Shown: positions 41,661-53,557, numbered from the stretch's first letter. The stretch is DNA of 64,000 nt from Adenophora triphylla var. japonica (GCA_022495995.1 JAFEMH010001359.1:372001-436000); one strand, 5' to 3'. A program made the numbers and translations. The notes: generated by a model not told the origin, from the sequence alone.

Positions 41661-42484
41661 TGTTGGAAATGGGTAACGGAAAGTTAAAGTTTGACTTAAC
41701 GTTAACCTAGGTTTCTAACGAAAGTTCGTTATTTGTTAACAAAACTAGTTACAAATGGTAATCTACATTTGTTGTAGATTATATAACTCATTTAATGTCT
41801 CAAAAACCATTTTCGGGTGAATGAAAAATTAATGACAAAGTTTTGTAACTTAACGAAAGTTAGTTAAAGGGTGTTTTGAAGTGCTCGGCCGAGCAGAGCA
41901 CAGAAATTGGCCAAAGTCTCTGGACAAGCTTGCTCGGGCGAGGCATATGTTTGCTCGGCCGAGCAGTGTGGTTGACACGGCCGTGCGAGTTACTTGACTC
42001 GGCCGTGCAGCTTGGTGCTCGGCCGAACGAGTCCCTTGACTCGGCCGAGCAGATCCTGAACAGGTGCCAATTCAAACAGAAAATTTGTGTCTTTTCGTGG
42101 GAAAATGCACATACCCCTTAACTCTCTTTATATACTTCCCCTCCGAATTTCAGTTTATACATACAGTCATTTGAGCCTTCCTACCCTCTAGTAAGATAGA
42201 TAAACATATCCAAATCATTGGCATATTGTTGCATCAAATCCTTCAAAGTCCAAAGTTCCAAACATTGTGTTGTTCGCTAGAGTATTTGATTTGGAGTGCT
42301 CCTATCATATACTTAAAAGTCGTTTTATCTTACTAGAAGATTGCCATTAAAACCGTAAGCACCTGTGCGGGGCAATAACTTCTTACGGAGATTGTATTTA
42401 ATACAAGACTCGACTTGTCTCTTATTTTCCAATCTCCGTTACATTTTCTGTTAAGTTCTTGAGAAGCCTACCAAAAATCCAACA
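41661..42484 (+). repeat. Copia 3' LTR (824 bp)
   Basis: Matches 36886-37744 apart from scattered substitutions, a 22-bp loss in the palindrome cluster (41883-42052) and a 12-bp loss near the end. Confidence 0.92.
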
Positions 42485-44199
42485 GTTTATAGTGTGTTTC
42501 ATATGCGAGAGAGATACTTAATCCACTGTTTGAATAAACAATCACTAGGACACGAGAATGTCTTGATTGACATAAAGCACATACAGAGTTAGCGGTGGAT
42601 GAGTACGCCAACAACCATTAAATATGACGATCTGATCTCGAATTCAGAACATATATATGGTGTCACGACCCTAACTCTAGGCACCATTTTGGTCACCTGT
42701 TGAGCACGTGGGGTTGGAATGCGTAGCATTTTATTTTATGCATTTCATAATAATTGGTAATTTTATGTGTTAGTTTTAACATTTTAATAATTTATGTGAT
42801 ATTTTAAGTATGCTAATAAATTAATTATTTAATGTCTAAATGAAATAAATAAGAATTTGATAGTTAATATTTTAATTGTTGGAAATTAAATAAAAAGTTT
42901 ATAAAAGGTGAAGGGTTTATGTATAAATAGTGGAACTTAAGGAAATAACGATAATAACTTGAACTTGGAGGGCTAGAGTGTAACTTTGATTTTATAAATA
43001 TCCTTCCTCTTTCCCTTAAGATCATTCCAGGCGTTGGCGTGAGGAAGAGAGAGAGTACGAGAGAATTGAAAGAAAGAAAGAAAGAAATTACTTCCTCCGT
43101 CCCATAAAATTTTCCAAAAATTCTAGAAAATTAACCGTTGGTCCGATCGATGATCCGTCTGCGGCAGAGTGATCAGGAAGGCGAGGAGAACGTTTAGAGC
43201 CGATCAGATCGTCTTTTCAAGCTTCTCGGCATATTTTTAGGTAAGTTATTATGATTTCTTTCAAATAGTTGTGCATATTAAGTTGAATGATGATATTATG
43301 TGTTAGAAATGATATTTTATATTATTGGACCAAAATATTTGGCTTTTGGTAATTTTCGGAATTTATTTGGGTTGTGAGAACAAAAAGGGAAAAATGAATT
43401 ATTTGATTGAGTGGAATAAGGGTTGGCTTGGAAATGATAAAACGGTATTTACGAGTGGCATTACTATATTATATATATGATTGTTGAAATGTTAGTCACT
43501 TTTTACGACTTTGAGAATAACAAGGGAAGTTCGGGTTGGAATTTTATATGGTAGTGGCGGATCGTTTACTTGGCTTGGAAATGTTAAGGATTTAGGTGAT
43601 ATTTATGGTTCTGGTATTGAGTAGTCAATTAAAATGGCCTCGGAATTAAACAGGAAGGATTATTTATAAAACTTGATATTAGGTGTTATAATGAACTCAG
43701 TCAAGGTTGGACTTTTTATTTGGGTGCTTAAAAGAAAAAAAGAAACGAGTCGGGTTGAATAAGAATAATTGGATGTCATAGCCTTGGGAACTTGGTTGAG
43801 AATGAGGAAATTGTATTTGAATGGGTGTTGGGAATTCTAGAATCATTTTAGGTAAGTTGTTATGTACTTTTGTTATAATTGTTCATAATATGATTAAAGT
43901 GGTTAATATGATGTTATTAACAAGTTGAGAAATGATTAAAACTTCAGCTGGGGTTTGAAAATGGGAACAAGTTGTGTTGTGTGATTAACTTGGCAAAAGT
44001 TGATATTATGGCTTGGGTTGGAATTGAATCTTGTTATAGATATGTTATAAGACTTGAAGGGAGTATATTAGAGGTCCAAAACCAGGTTGATGGACTGTGG
44101 AAGGTTGGTTTATAGTAGTCAAGTAAGCTTAGGGAAGCTGAAGTGTGTTGTTGCTTGTGTTACATTCTTCTTCTTTGTCAAAACCGTGGCTTCGGGGAG

Positions 44200-44289
44200 G
44201 CACGACTCGTGCACATGAGCACGAGTCGTGACCAATCAGAGGGAGTCGTGCATGGGAGCACGAGTCGTGCATTGGAGCACGAGTCGTGC
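44200..44289. repeat. Palindrome cluster in the LARD-like LTR
   Basis: GCACGACTCGTGC, GCACGAGTCGTGA, a half copy GGGAGTCGTGC, and two GCACGAGTCGTGC copies lie within 90 bp. The arms GCACGA and TCGTGC are exact inverses around one central base. The other LTR has the same cluster at 50110-50199. Confidence 0.88.
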
Positions 44290-44935
44290 CCAGGACTGAT
44301 TCATAGTATGAACTTCAAGCCAATTTGAACCTAAGCGATTTAATTGAATTTAATTGGGATTTGGTCCTTCTTCAACTATAATCCTAGGGCAACCTTAGTA
44401 CTTCACAATGGCATTTTAAATGGGACAACATGATATGGGGAAGGCTTTAAATATAGCCCTGGAAATGGTTGAATACCTTGGTTTGGAAAGTAATCAAAGT
44501 TGATAAAAAACTTGGTATTTGAAATGAAACCTTTAAAGAAGATGTTTAATGATATATCAGGAATGCGTAGGGTTACTTGTATGTAATCGGACCTCTACGT
44601 GGTTACTTATACATGGTTATTGGGTTATTTAGGGCATGAAATAAATGTTGCTTGGAAAAGGGTTGGAAACCATTGTGAATTGATAACCAAAGTTTATAGA
44701 AACTCGGTACTAGATCGTGGAACTTGTGTGTAAATGGTACAATATGATATTATGAAAATGTAGAGTTACTTGTATGTCATCGTACCTCTGCGTGCTTATC
44801 TATGGATGTTTATAGATTGAATTGGGGCGTGAAATAACTGTTGCACGTCATCATTGTATTATTTATGAGCATACATGCCATACCTGGATTATATTGACTC
44901 ATTAGTGTTTATATACATGTTACACTAATTGAGAT

Positions 44936-45094
44936 GTTCAACATGAGTAATTGTACCATGTTTTATATTGTTCAGCATGAGTAATTGTACCATGCTCTAT
45001 ACTGTTCAGCATGAGTAATTGTACCATGTTTTATATTGTTCAGCATGAGTAATTGTACCATGCTCTATACTGTTCAGCATGAGTAATTGTACTG
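44936..45094 (+). repeat. 34-bp tandem repeat, about 4.7 copies
   Basis: The unit starts GTTCAGCATGAGTAATTGTA and continues CCATGNTNTATANT. Copies begin at 44936, 44970, 45004, 45038 and 45072. Alternate copies carry TTTTATATT or CTCTATACT, so a 68-bp dimer is the higher-order unit. The 3' LTR has the same array from 50849. Confidence 0.9.
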
Positions 45095-45947
45095 TGTTAT
45101 ATATATTGATATCCTATTGGGTGGATTTGACTTCAAGTAACTGTTATGTGCTTGAATGTGATTATGATTGTGATCAATATCAGCTGATATTTCGGGGGTA
45201 TAATGGAATGCGACCACTTATGAGATGTTGTAACATAAGGTGATCGGATTTCATTATACCTGTGTCCGTTTCCACCCCACTGTGGCCACAGTTTGGGGCT
45301 CAGTTACTATGGATATGCCTAAGCAGTTCATAGGATACTGATACCTTACATGGTTCCCTGAAAAATGGGTCTTGTAAGGCGTGAATAGGCCTAAGCCGTT
45401 CACACATATAGAGGATGGGTTCCCATGAGGATGTATGCCCATACCCACGTATTACGACTTATTGTTCAGACGGGAAAAGGTAAGATCAGGTAATGTAATG
45501 TGTTTACAGTATTTCAAATATGATGTGGAATAACTTGCGACGTGTTGCATCTTATATGGCATATTGCTGCATGCATAATAGCTTACTGAGATTCTTTCTC
45601 ACCCCGTCTCCCTTTAATTTTTTTTAGATTCAGCTGAGACAGGTAGACCAGACCGGTGAGGCCGGAAAGGAGTTTGGAACGTCTTTGGGTTGACCGGGTA
45701 TGGTTAGTGTTGAGAGTTGGGAATAAGGTGTGATTGTTATTATTTTGAGGAAAAGTTATGTATAACGGTTTATAAATATTTTCAGTTGTATTTTTGTAAA
45801 TTAAAACAGGTTATAGTTTGGGTTTCAAAAGTTTATTCAATTTTTCAATTATTTAAACAAAAAGTTTTAAATTTTTTAGAAGTTGATTTGGGGACCCTCC
45901 AACTGGGGCACGATTTTATAGGTCCCGGGGTGGGGAGTCCTCACAGT

Positions 45948-45959
45948 TGGTATCAGAGC
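45948..45959 (+). promoter_or_regulatory. Primer-binding site of the LARD-like element
   Basis: TGGTATCAGAGC two bases after the 5' LTR, the standard site complementary to initiator methionine tRNA. Confidence 0.9.
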
Positions 45960-48572
45960 TAAGGTTAGAAGTCAAGGGTAGAAGTCTAGTCTAAGGGGGA
46001 GTGTGTAATACCTGACGACGAGTGTTTAGTGCAAGAATTATTTAATGGTAGAAAATAGTAATGACCCCAAGGGATTAAGGAAATGTGGATAATATGGAGA
46101 GATAGATTCCTCCGCTGTCATTAGAAGTGTGTTACCTGTCTCAGGAAGTAGGGGCAATACTTGTATGAATCCCCGTTCACCTCATTATTATGTGGCATTG
46201 TAATTCTGCTTTTATTTGCATAATTTACTTCAGAGTTGCCTTATGTGCTGGAGGTGTCTACTCCTATAGGAGAGTACCTCAAATCTTCTTTGATTATCAT
46301 GGTAGTCGTGATTATGTGGGCATGTAGTGCCAATGGATGTGGTAGATATACCAATCCGTGATTGTTGTTTTACTTGACCAGAATTGGTAAAGTAGTTGTT
46401 GTGTAGGGGAGGACTGTCGCAAGAAGCGAGTCTCCTTATCTATGGTTGAATTGCCTCTGTGTTTAGTTGAGGCGGCTAAGTTATTAATTGATAATTATGT
46501 CATATATGCATTAAATGTCAATAAGTATAGTTTAAATAATGTAAGGATTACTTGAGTTATGTATGAGACTTGAGTAGAAGTCACCTAAATTACCCCGCGT
46601 ACTGTTGGTAAAAGAATTGGTAAGGTGTTTTATCAGAATAGTGCGTGCCGCCAGTTAGAGCGATAGAATTCCTTATGGATTTAAAGACAGGGTGGTTGCC
46701 CATATCCAAAACACCTTATAGAAGGGCATTGGATGTATTGTAAATATGATGAGTAGAATTTTAAAACCGATTTTGATATTTCCGTGGTCAGCTCGATGGA
46801 TGCTATCTTCGTATACTCAGAGTTGTGGAAAGATTTTGAAAATCAACTGCAAGTTATGTTATCTACATTTCATGAAAATCAAATGTTGGTGAAATTCCGT
46901 AAGAGTATGACTCGAGGAGATATTGTATTACATTTTTCGAGGATTGAGGCCTTGATCAAATGGAACAACCTTCGACAGAGTTAGAACTCCATTGTTTTCT
47001 GGGATTGACAGGTTATTATTAAAAGAGTGTTGATGGATTTTCAAGAATTGTAACACCAGTGATTCTATTGCTTCCGAAGGAGGTATCATTTATGTGTAAC
47101 GTTAAAGTGTAAAATCAACTTTGCAGAATGAAAGATGGATTGACTAATGTTTTGACCTTTACCCTACTTGATGGATGTGAACTTGTAATTGTCATGTGCG
47201 CGTCAAAAGAAAGATTTGGGTTGTGCTTTATTCAGGCTGGGAAGACAATAGCTTATGCTTCGAGGGAATCAGAGTGGCGCAGCGGAAGCATGGAATGGAT
47301 TACAACTATTTTGCGTTACCTAAGTGGAAATACCCTTTGCATGAAGTTAAAATTTGAGATTTGTACAAATCATCAGAGTTGAAGTATTATGTATCAGAGT
47401 GGATTGAACAACAGGTGGAGAAATTGTTGGAGTTATTAAAAGACTTATTTGCGTTATTACATACCATCCGAGAAGACTACTGTGGTTGCAGAGACGATTA
47501 GCTAAAAGACTTTCTTATCAACATTGTCATCCTGCGAATTACGAGATGAGACATATTGCGAATGTTCGAGCTACCCTATCCGGTATGAAGATTCTATGGA
47601 AGTTCAACAAATGATTCTGAATCGAGGGAGTTATCTGACATTTCAAGATGGAAGAACCGAAGATAGTGTATTGCATAATGATGGAATACTAACCTTCAAC
47701 AACATAATTGATGTACCATATTTATAAAAGAATAAGAGATCTATTTTTAGAGGAAGACCCTAAATCAAGACTTGCGATGAATTCAAGACATTTGAAGATG
47801 TATCAAGAATTGAGAATGGATTAGAAGAATGAGGATAAGAAGACATGTGATGGATTTTGTAACGAGACTACCTTTGACACCAAAGAAGAGGAACGTGTTC
47901 GAGTAATAGTGGATATACTAATCAACACTGGATCATTTCAACCAATATTCAGGAACTATGGGCAGGGAAGTTAGCACCAGTGTAGGGGCGAGAGAATTGA
48001 TTGATTCTACGGAATATTAGTCACTACCTTATATCAGATTGGGATTCGAAATTCATATTGCGATTTCGGAAGACCGGGTACGGGACTTTGGGATTTCCAG
48101 GTGCGTGCAGTTTTGCGTTATATTTCTCGATGGATTGTTCAGACAGAGAGAACCATCCAGACTCTCGAGAATGTGTTATGGGGCATTCGATGGATTTTCA
48201 TTCATTTTGAGAAGTTCGTGAAACCTAAGTTGAAGTACGTATATCAACAGTGATCAGTCCAGTGTTGAAGTGACGCCGTATGAAGCATTGCAGTGGAGAA
48301 GAATCTTGATGATCCTTTTCTTATATTAAGTTTTTCAACCGAGGCTATTCTTATTGATTAGACGTATGTGGAACCATTGAGTAGTATTAGAATCAAACTC
48401 GGGAATTCAAAATCTAGAGTATTCGGGTTGTGTAAATTTGGGGAATAATCATATTATTGAGAACCACTTGGGTTTCGAGAATCCGAGAGGTGTGAGGAGA
48501 ATGTGTGATCATTTGAGTATTCAAGTAAGTGTGATTAAAATTCGGGACGAATTTTCCTTAAGGGGGAGTGAG
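45960..48572 (+). pseudogene. Decayed internal region with RT/RNase H shreds
   Basis: At 46784-46984 a frame reads DAIFVYSELWKDFENQL and MLVKFRK, equivalent to the RT motif after YVDD of Ty3 elements. At 47128-47382 a frame reads LLDGCELVIVMCASKERFGL, followed by IAYASRES, from RNase H. Everything else is unreadable. A second polypurine-like AAGGGGGAGTGTGTAATACC occurs near 45995, close to the 5' LTR, and may be a remnant of a different LTR start. The true tract (TAAGGGGGAG) lies at 48559-48568. Confidence 0.7.
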
Positions 48573-51500
48573 TGTCACGACCCTAACTCTAGGCACCATT
48601 TTGGTCACCTGTTGAGCACGTGGGGTTGGAATGCGTAGCATTTTATTTTATGCATTTCATAATAATTGGTAATTTTATGTGTTAGTTTTAACATTTTAAT
48701 AATTTATGTGATATTTTAAGTATGCTAATAAATTAATTATTTAATGTCTAAATGAAATAAATAAGAATTTGATAGTTAATATTTTAATTGTTGGAAATTA
48801 AATAAAAAGTTTATAAAAGGTGAAGGGTTTATGTATAAATAGTGGAACTTAAGGAAATAACGATAATAACTTGAACTTGGAGGGCTAGAGTGTAACTTTG
48901 ATTTTATAAATATCCTTCCTCTTTCCCTTAAGATCATTCCAGGCGTTGGCGTGAGGAAGAGAGAGAGTACGAGAGAATTGAAAGAAAGAAAGAAAGAAAT
49001 TACTTCCTCCGTCCCATAAAATTTTCCAAAAATTCTAGAAAATTAACCGTTGGTCCGATTGATGATCCGTCTGCGGCAGAGCGATCAGGAAGGCGAGGAG
49101 AACGTTTAGAGCCGATCAGATCGTCTTTTCGTTTCGGCATATTTTTAGGTAAGTTATTATGATTTCTTTCAAATAGTTGTGCATATTAAGTTGAATGATG
49201 ATATTATGTGTTAGAAATGATATTTTATATTATTGGACCAAAATATTTGGCTTTTGGTAATTTTCGGAATTTATTTGGGTTGTGAGAACAAAAAGGGAAA
49301 AATGAATTATTTGATTGAGTGGAATAAGGGTTGGCTTGGAAATGATAAAACGGTATTTACGAGTGGCATTACTATATTATATATATGATTGTTGAAATGT
49401 TAGTCACTTTTTACGACTTTGAGAATAACAAGGGAAGTTCGGGTTGGAATTTTATATGGTAGTGGCGGATCGTTTACTTGGCTTGGAAATGTTAAGGATT
49501 TAGGTGATATTTATGGTTCTGGTATTGAGTAGTCAATTAAAATGGCCTCGGAATTAAACAGGAAGGATTATTTATAAAACTTGATATTAGGTGTTATAAT
49601 GAACTCAGTCAAGGTTGGACTTTTTATTTGGGTGCTTAAAAGAAAAAAAGAAACGAGTCGGGTTGAATAAGAATAATTGGATGTCATAGCCTTGGGAACT
49701 TGGTTGAGAATGAGGAAATTGTATTTGAATGGGTGTTGGGAATTCTAGAATCATTTTAGGTAAGTTGTTATGTACTTTTGTTATAATTGTTCATAATATG
49801 ATTAAAGTGGTTAATATGATGTTATTAACAAGTTGAGAAATGATTAAAACTTCAGCTGGGGTTTGAAAATGGGAACAAGTTGTGTTGTGTGATTAACTTG
49901 GCAAAAGTTGATATTATGGCTTGGGTTGGAATTGAATCTTGTTATAGATATGTTATAAGACTTGAAGGGAGTATATTAGAGGTCCAAAACCAGGTTGATG
50001 GACTGTGGAAGGTTGGTTTATAGTAGCTGAAGTAAGCTTGGGGAACTGAAGTGTGTTGTTGCTTGTGTTCTGTTGCTGCTGCTGTCAAAACCGTGGCTTC
50101 AGGGGAGGGGCACGACTCGTGCACATGAGCACGAGTCGTGACCAATCAGAGGGAGTCGTGCATGGGAGCACGAGTCGTGCATTGGAGCACGAGTCGTGCC
50201 CAGGACTGATTCATAGTATGAACTTCAAGCCAATTTGAACATAAGTGATTTAATTGAATTTAATTGGGATTTGGTCCTTCTTCAACTATAATCCTAGGGC
50301 AACCTTAGTACTTCACAATGGCATTTTAAATGGGACAACATGATATGGGGAAGGCTTTAAATATAGCCCTGGAAATGGTTGAATACCTTGGTTTGGAAAG
50401 TAATCAAAGTTGATAAAAAAAAACTTGGTATTTGAAATGAAACCTTTAAAGAAGATGTTTAATGATATATCAGGAATGCGTAGGGTTACTTGTATGTAAT
50501 CGGACCTCTACGTGGTTACTTATACATGGTTATTGGGTTATTTAGGGCATGAAATAAATGTTGCTTGGAAAAGGGTTGGAAACCATTGTGAATTGATAAC
50601 CAAAGTTTATAGAAACTCGGTACTAGAGCGTGGAACTTGTGTGTAAATGGTACAATATGATATTATGAAAATGTAGAGTTACTTGTATGTCATCGTACCT
50701 CTGCGTGCTTATCTATGGATGTTTATAGATTGAATTGGGGCGTGAAATAACTGTTGCACGTCATCATTGTATTATTTATGAGCATACATGCCATACCTGG
50801 ATTATATTGACTCATTAGTGTTTATATACATGTTACACTAATTGAGATGTTCAACATGAGTAATTGTACCATGTTTTATATTGTTCAGCATGAGTAATTG
50901 TACCATGCTCTATACTGTTCAGCATGAGTAATTGTACCATGTTTTATATTGTTCAGCATGAGTAATTGTACCATGCTCTATACTGTTCAGCATGAGTAAT
51001 TGTACTGTGTTATATATATTGATATCCTATTGGGTGGATTTGACTTCAAGTAACTGTTATGTGCTTGAATGTGATTATGATTGTGATCAATATCAGCTGA
51101 TATTTCGGGGGTATAATGGAATGCGACCACTTATGAGATGTTGTAACATAAGGTGCTCGGATTTCATTATACCTGTGTCCGTTTCCACCCCACCGTGGCC
51201 ACGGTTTGGGGCTCGATTACTATGGATATGCCTAAGCAGTTCATAGGATACTGATACCTTACATGGTTCCCTGAAAAATGGGTCTTGTAAGGCGTGAATA
51301 GGCCTAAGCCGTTCACACATATAGAGGATGGGTTCCCATGAGGATGTATGCCCATACCCACGTATTACGACTTATTGTTCAGACGGGAAAAGGTAAGATC
51401 AGGTAATGTAATGTGTTTACAGTATTTCAAAAATGATGTGGAATAACTTGCGACGTGTTGCATCTTATATGGCATATTCTTTGCATGCATAATAGCTTGC

Positions 51501-51857
51501 GAGATTCTTTCTCACCCCGTCTCCCTTTAATTTTTTTTGATTCAGCTGAGACAGGTAGACCAGACCGGTGAGGCCGGAAAGGAGTTTGGAACGTCTTTGG
51601 GTTGACCGGGTATGGTTAGTGTTGAGAGTTGGGAATAAGGTGTGATTGTTATTATTTTGAGGAAAAGTTATGTATAACGGTTTATAAATATTTTCAGTTG
51701 TATTTTTGTAAATTAAAACAGGTTATAGTTTGGGTTTCAAAAGTTTATTCAATTTTTCAATTATTTAAACAAAAAGTTTTAAATTTTTTAGAAGTTGATT
51801 TGGGGACCCTCCAACTGGGGCACGATTTTATAGGTCCCGGGGTGGGGAGTCCTCACA
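48573..51857 (+). repeat. LARD-like 3' LTR (3285 bp)
   Basis: A copy of 42661-45945 with scattered substitutions and small indels, some clustered (for example around 50035-50110 beside the palindrome cluster). Confidence 0.93.
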
Positions 51858-51862
51858 TATGG

Positions 51863-52046
51863 ATCCTGTCCGCATACGGGAGCCCGAGGGCTTATGGTGC
51901 CTTGGAAGATGACTCGAGGTCGGAAGCCCGCGATATGGTTTCTAGATGAGCCGTTTGCTATGTTGAACCGGATGCAAGTATGCAACACCTTTGGGCCTAT
52001 CCATGGTCCCGACATGTCATATGGTTTTCCTGATATACACATTTGA
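51863..52046 (+). pseudogene. Unidentified ORF split by the LARD-like element
   Basis: If the LARD element and one TATGG are ignored, an 82-codon frame runs from ATG at 42599-42601 to 42660 and resumes at 51863, ending at TGA 52044-52046. Pieces include KYDDLISNSEHIYG on the left, and WFLDEPFAMLNRMQVCN and MSYGFPDIHI on the right. The opposite strand is also open over the same stretch (MCISGKPYDMSGPWIGP). The DNA is GC-richer than its surroundings. I do not recognise either protein, and either frame may be chance. Confidence 0.3.
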
Positions 52047-52203
52047 CTATACTATAACGATGGCAACGAGGCGAGTTTGGGATGGGTTTGACATTTTCCA
52101 AATCCGCTCCTACACAAAACCTTCATAACCCGAACTTGCCCTGCCCCGATAAACAAAAAACCCGAATCCGCCCCACCCCAATCTAACATTAGTGAAAAAA
52201 ATA
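52047..52203. other. Possible remnant of a hAT-type repeat
   Basis: GATGGCAACGAGGCGAGTTTGGGATGGG followed by AACCCGAACTTGCCCTGCCCCGA and AACCCGAATCCGCCCCACCCC resembles subterminal repeats of GGGTT/CCCGAA-rich hAT MITEs. No second end was found. Confidence 0.35.
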
Positions 52204-52205
52204 TT

Positions 52206-52316
52206 CCCTCTGTCCTGTTCCGGTTTAATGTTTTTAGTTTGACTTGACACGAAAATTAAGAAAAAAATAAATGTTAGTGAGTATGAAAAGTAAAGTAGTA
52301 TAAGTAGGGAGTTTTA
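52206..52316. mobile_element. Left part of a degenerate Stowaway
   Basis: TATTCCCTCTGTCCTGTTCCGG resembles a Stowaway end. The rest is interrupted by the Tourist-like element at 52317, and no right end was recognised beyond it. Confidence 0.35.
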
Positions 52317-52532
52317 GGGCCTGTTTGGTAAAACTGAAAATTAAGCTCTGAAAATGTAGAGCTGAAAATTAAGAGCTGAAATCATTAAGTTGCTGAATTT
52401 TGAAGACTTATGTTTGTTTGATAATGACAAATCACTTACATCTGAATTTTCAGAATTTCAACTCAACATTTAAAATATTATATGAATAATATTTATGATT
52501 TTATAATAAAATAAATTCATTATTGACATATA

Positions 52533-52566
<34 letters not shown>

Positions 52567-53044
52567 AGTAAATTTTAATCTTATAATATTTAAATATTTT
52601 TATTTGTACTTTCTTTATCCCATAATAATATTTATCTTGATTAGTTTGGTAAATATGATCACAAATGTTGACAAATAATAAAAAAATTATATAATGATAC
52701 TTTAATAAAAATATTATTAAATGTTAATATTTAAAAAATTATATTTTCATACTTGATCAAATATAATTTGTATGAAAAGAAAAAATATTTCAACAAAAGG
52801 AAGTAACAATAAATAAATAAATAAAATATGTTGATGTATGGATTTGAACTCATTCCTTTTTTTTCTCATTCTTTTCACCTCTTACCTTGTTAAGCTACTC
52901 CTTGCCCACTTAAAATTAATAGCCTTTTTTTAAGACAATCTTAATTATTTAAGTGATTCAAATTTACCTTACCAAACAAGCTTAATTTTTTAATCTCTTA
53001 AAGTGTTCCAAATTAAGATCTTAATTTGGTTACCAAACAGGCCC
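52317..53044. mobile_element. Tourist-like (PIF/Harbinger) MITE, 728 bp
   Basis: Perfect inverted ends GGGCCTGTTTGGTAA and TTACCAAACAGGCCC (the inner bases diverge slightly), with TTA on both sides (52314-52316 and 53045-53047). The interior is AT-rich and includes an (ATT)n microsatellite at 52533-52566. Confidence 0.85.
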
Positions 53045-53123
53045 TTAGTTGTGAGAAAGATAAGTGGGTCCCATTGTTATTTTAAGTAATAAAGCAACTA
53101 AAAACTACAAAAAAAAGAGCAAG

Positions 53124-53259
53124 TTTTGAGAGAAACTAGTTTCTCCATAAATTATAAAAAGTCTATTTTTTTCTATTTGCAAGTAGTTAGTGAATATTTA
53201 GAAACAGTTTATAAAACAGGACTTTCTATAAATTAAGGAGAAACTAGTTTCTCTCAAAA
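53124..53259. mobile_element. 136-bp hairpin MITE, second copy
   Basis: Ends TTTTGAGAGAAACTAGTTTC and its inverse. Length equals the copy at 7294-7429. Each arm itself contains the perfect 16-bp palindrome GAGAAACTAGTTTCTC. Confidence 0.75.
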
Positions 53260-53434
53260 TCTTGTGCAAAAAAAATTAGCAACTAAAGAAATAAAGACCA
53301 TAAATAAAATATAAAAACAAAAATGCATTATATTATTAAATATATTTTTGAATTATACATAAATATTATTAATATATAGGATATTAATATAAATAAAATT
53401 CTAATTATTTAGGTTCCGGTCAAAATTATATTAT

Positions 53435-53437
<3 letters not shown>

Positions 53438-53515
<78 letters not shown>
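53438..53515. repeat. (TA)n microsatellite, about 39 units
   Basis: An uninterrupted run of TA dinucleotides in AT-rich DNA. Confidence 0.95.
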
Positions 53516-53517
<2 letters not shown>

Positions 53518-53557
53518 CACCTTAAATACACTGATCTGACACAAGCATGTATAATCT

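Larger units (their letters stand above)
36886..42484 (+). mobile_element. Decayed Ty1/copia retrotransposon with GTTTA target duplication
   Basis: LTRs of 859 bp (36886-37744) and 824 bp (41661-42484) begin TGTTGG and end CCAACA. GTTTA flanks both sides (36881-36885 and 42485-42489). Gag is nearly readable but pol is reduced to RT pieces, with no integrase recognised. The LTR length difference is due mainly to a 22-bp and a 12-bp indel. The 22-bp one is exactly one palindrome unit. Confidence 0.93.
42661..45945 (+). repeat. LARD-like 5' LTR (3285 bp)
   Basis: It contains a Stowaway-type left end (CTTCCTCCGTCCCATAAAAT, near 43090), present also in the other LTR and so acquired before this insertion. 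It also has the CACGAGTCGTG palindrome cluster (44200-44289) and five 34-bp tandem repeats (44936-45094). Confidence 0.93.
42661..51857 (+). mobile_element. LARD-like Ty3/gypsy element with 3.3 kb LTRs
   Basis: The 3285-bp LTRs (42661-45945 and 48573-51857) start TGTCACGACC and end CCTCACA. The 5-bp target duplication TATGG flanks them (42656-42660 and 51858-51862). The PBS TGGTATCAGAGC and a polypurine tract (AAGGGGGAG) are in place. The internal part is only 2.6 kb with shreds of RT and RNase H, so the element depends on others. Long LTRs and the initiator-Met primer site suggest a chromovirus of the Tekay/Del kind, by inference. The LTRs differ by a few tens of changes, so it is older than the Athila insertion. 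Confidence 0.93.

Noticed and set aside
48438..48638. ORF crossing the start of the LARD 3' LTR
   Set aside because: It runs across the polypurine tract into the LTR and has no similarity to pol proteins; a chance frame.
51093..51361. Minus-strand ORFs found in both LARD LTRs
   Set aside because: They are repeated only because the LTRs are repeated. The two LTR copies differ in frame ends and no motif is recognisable.
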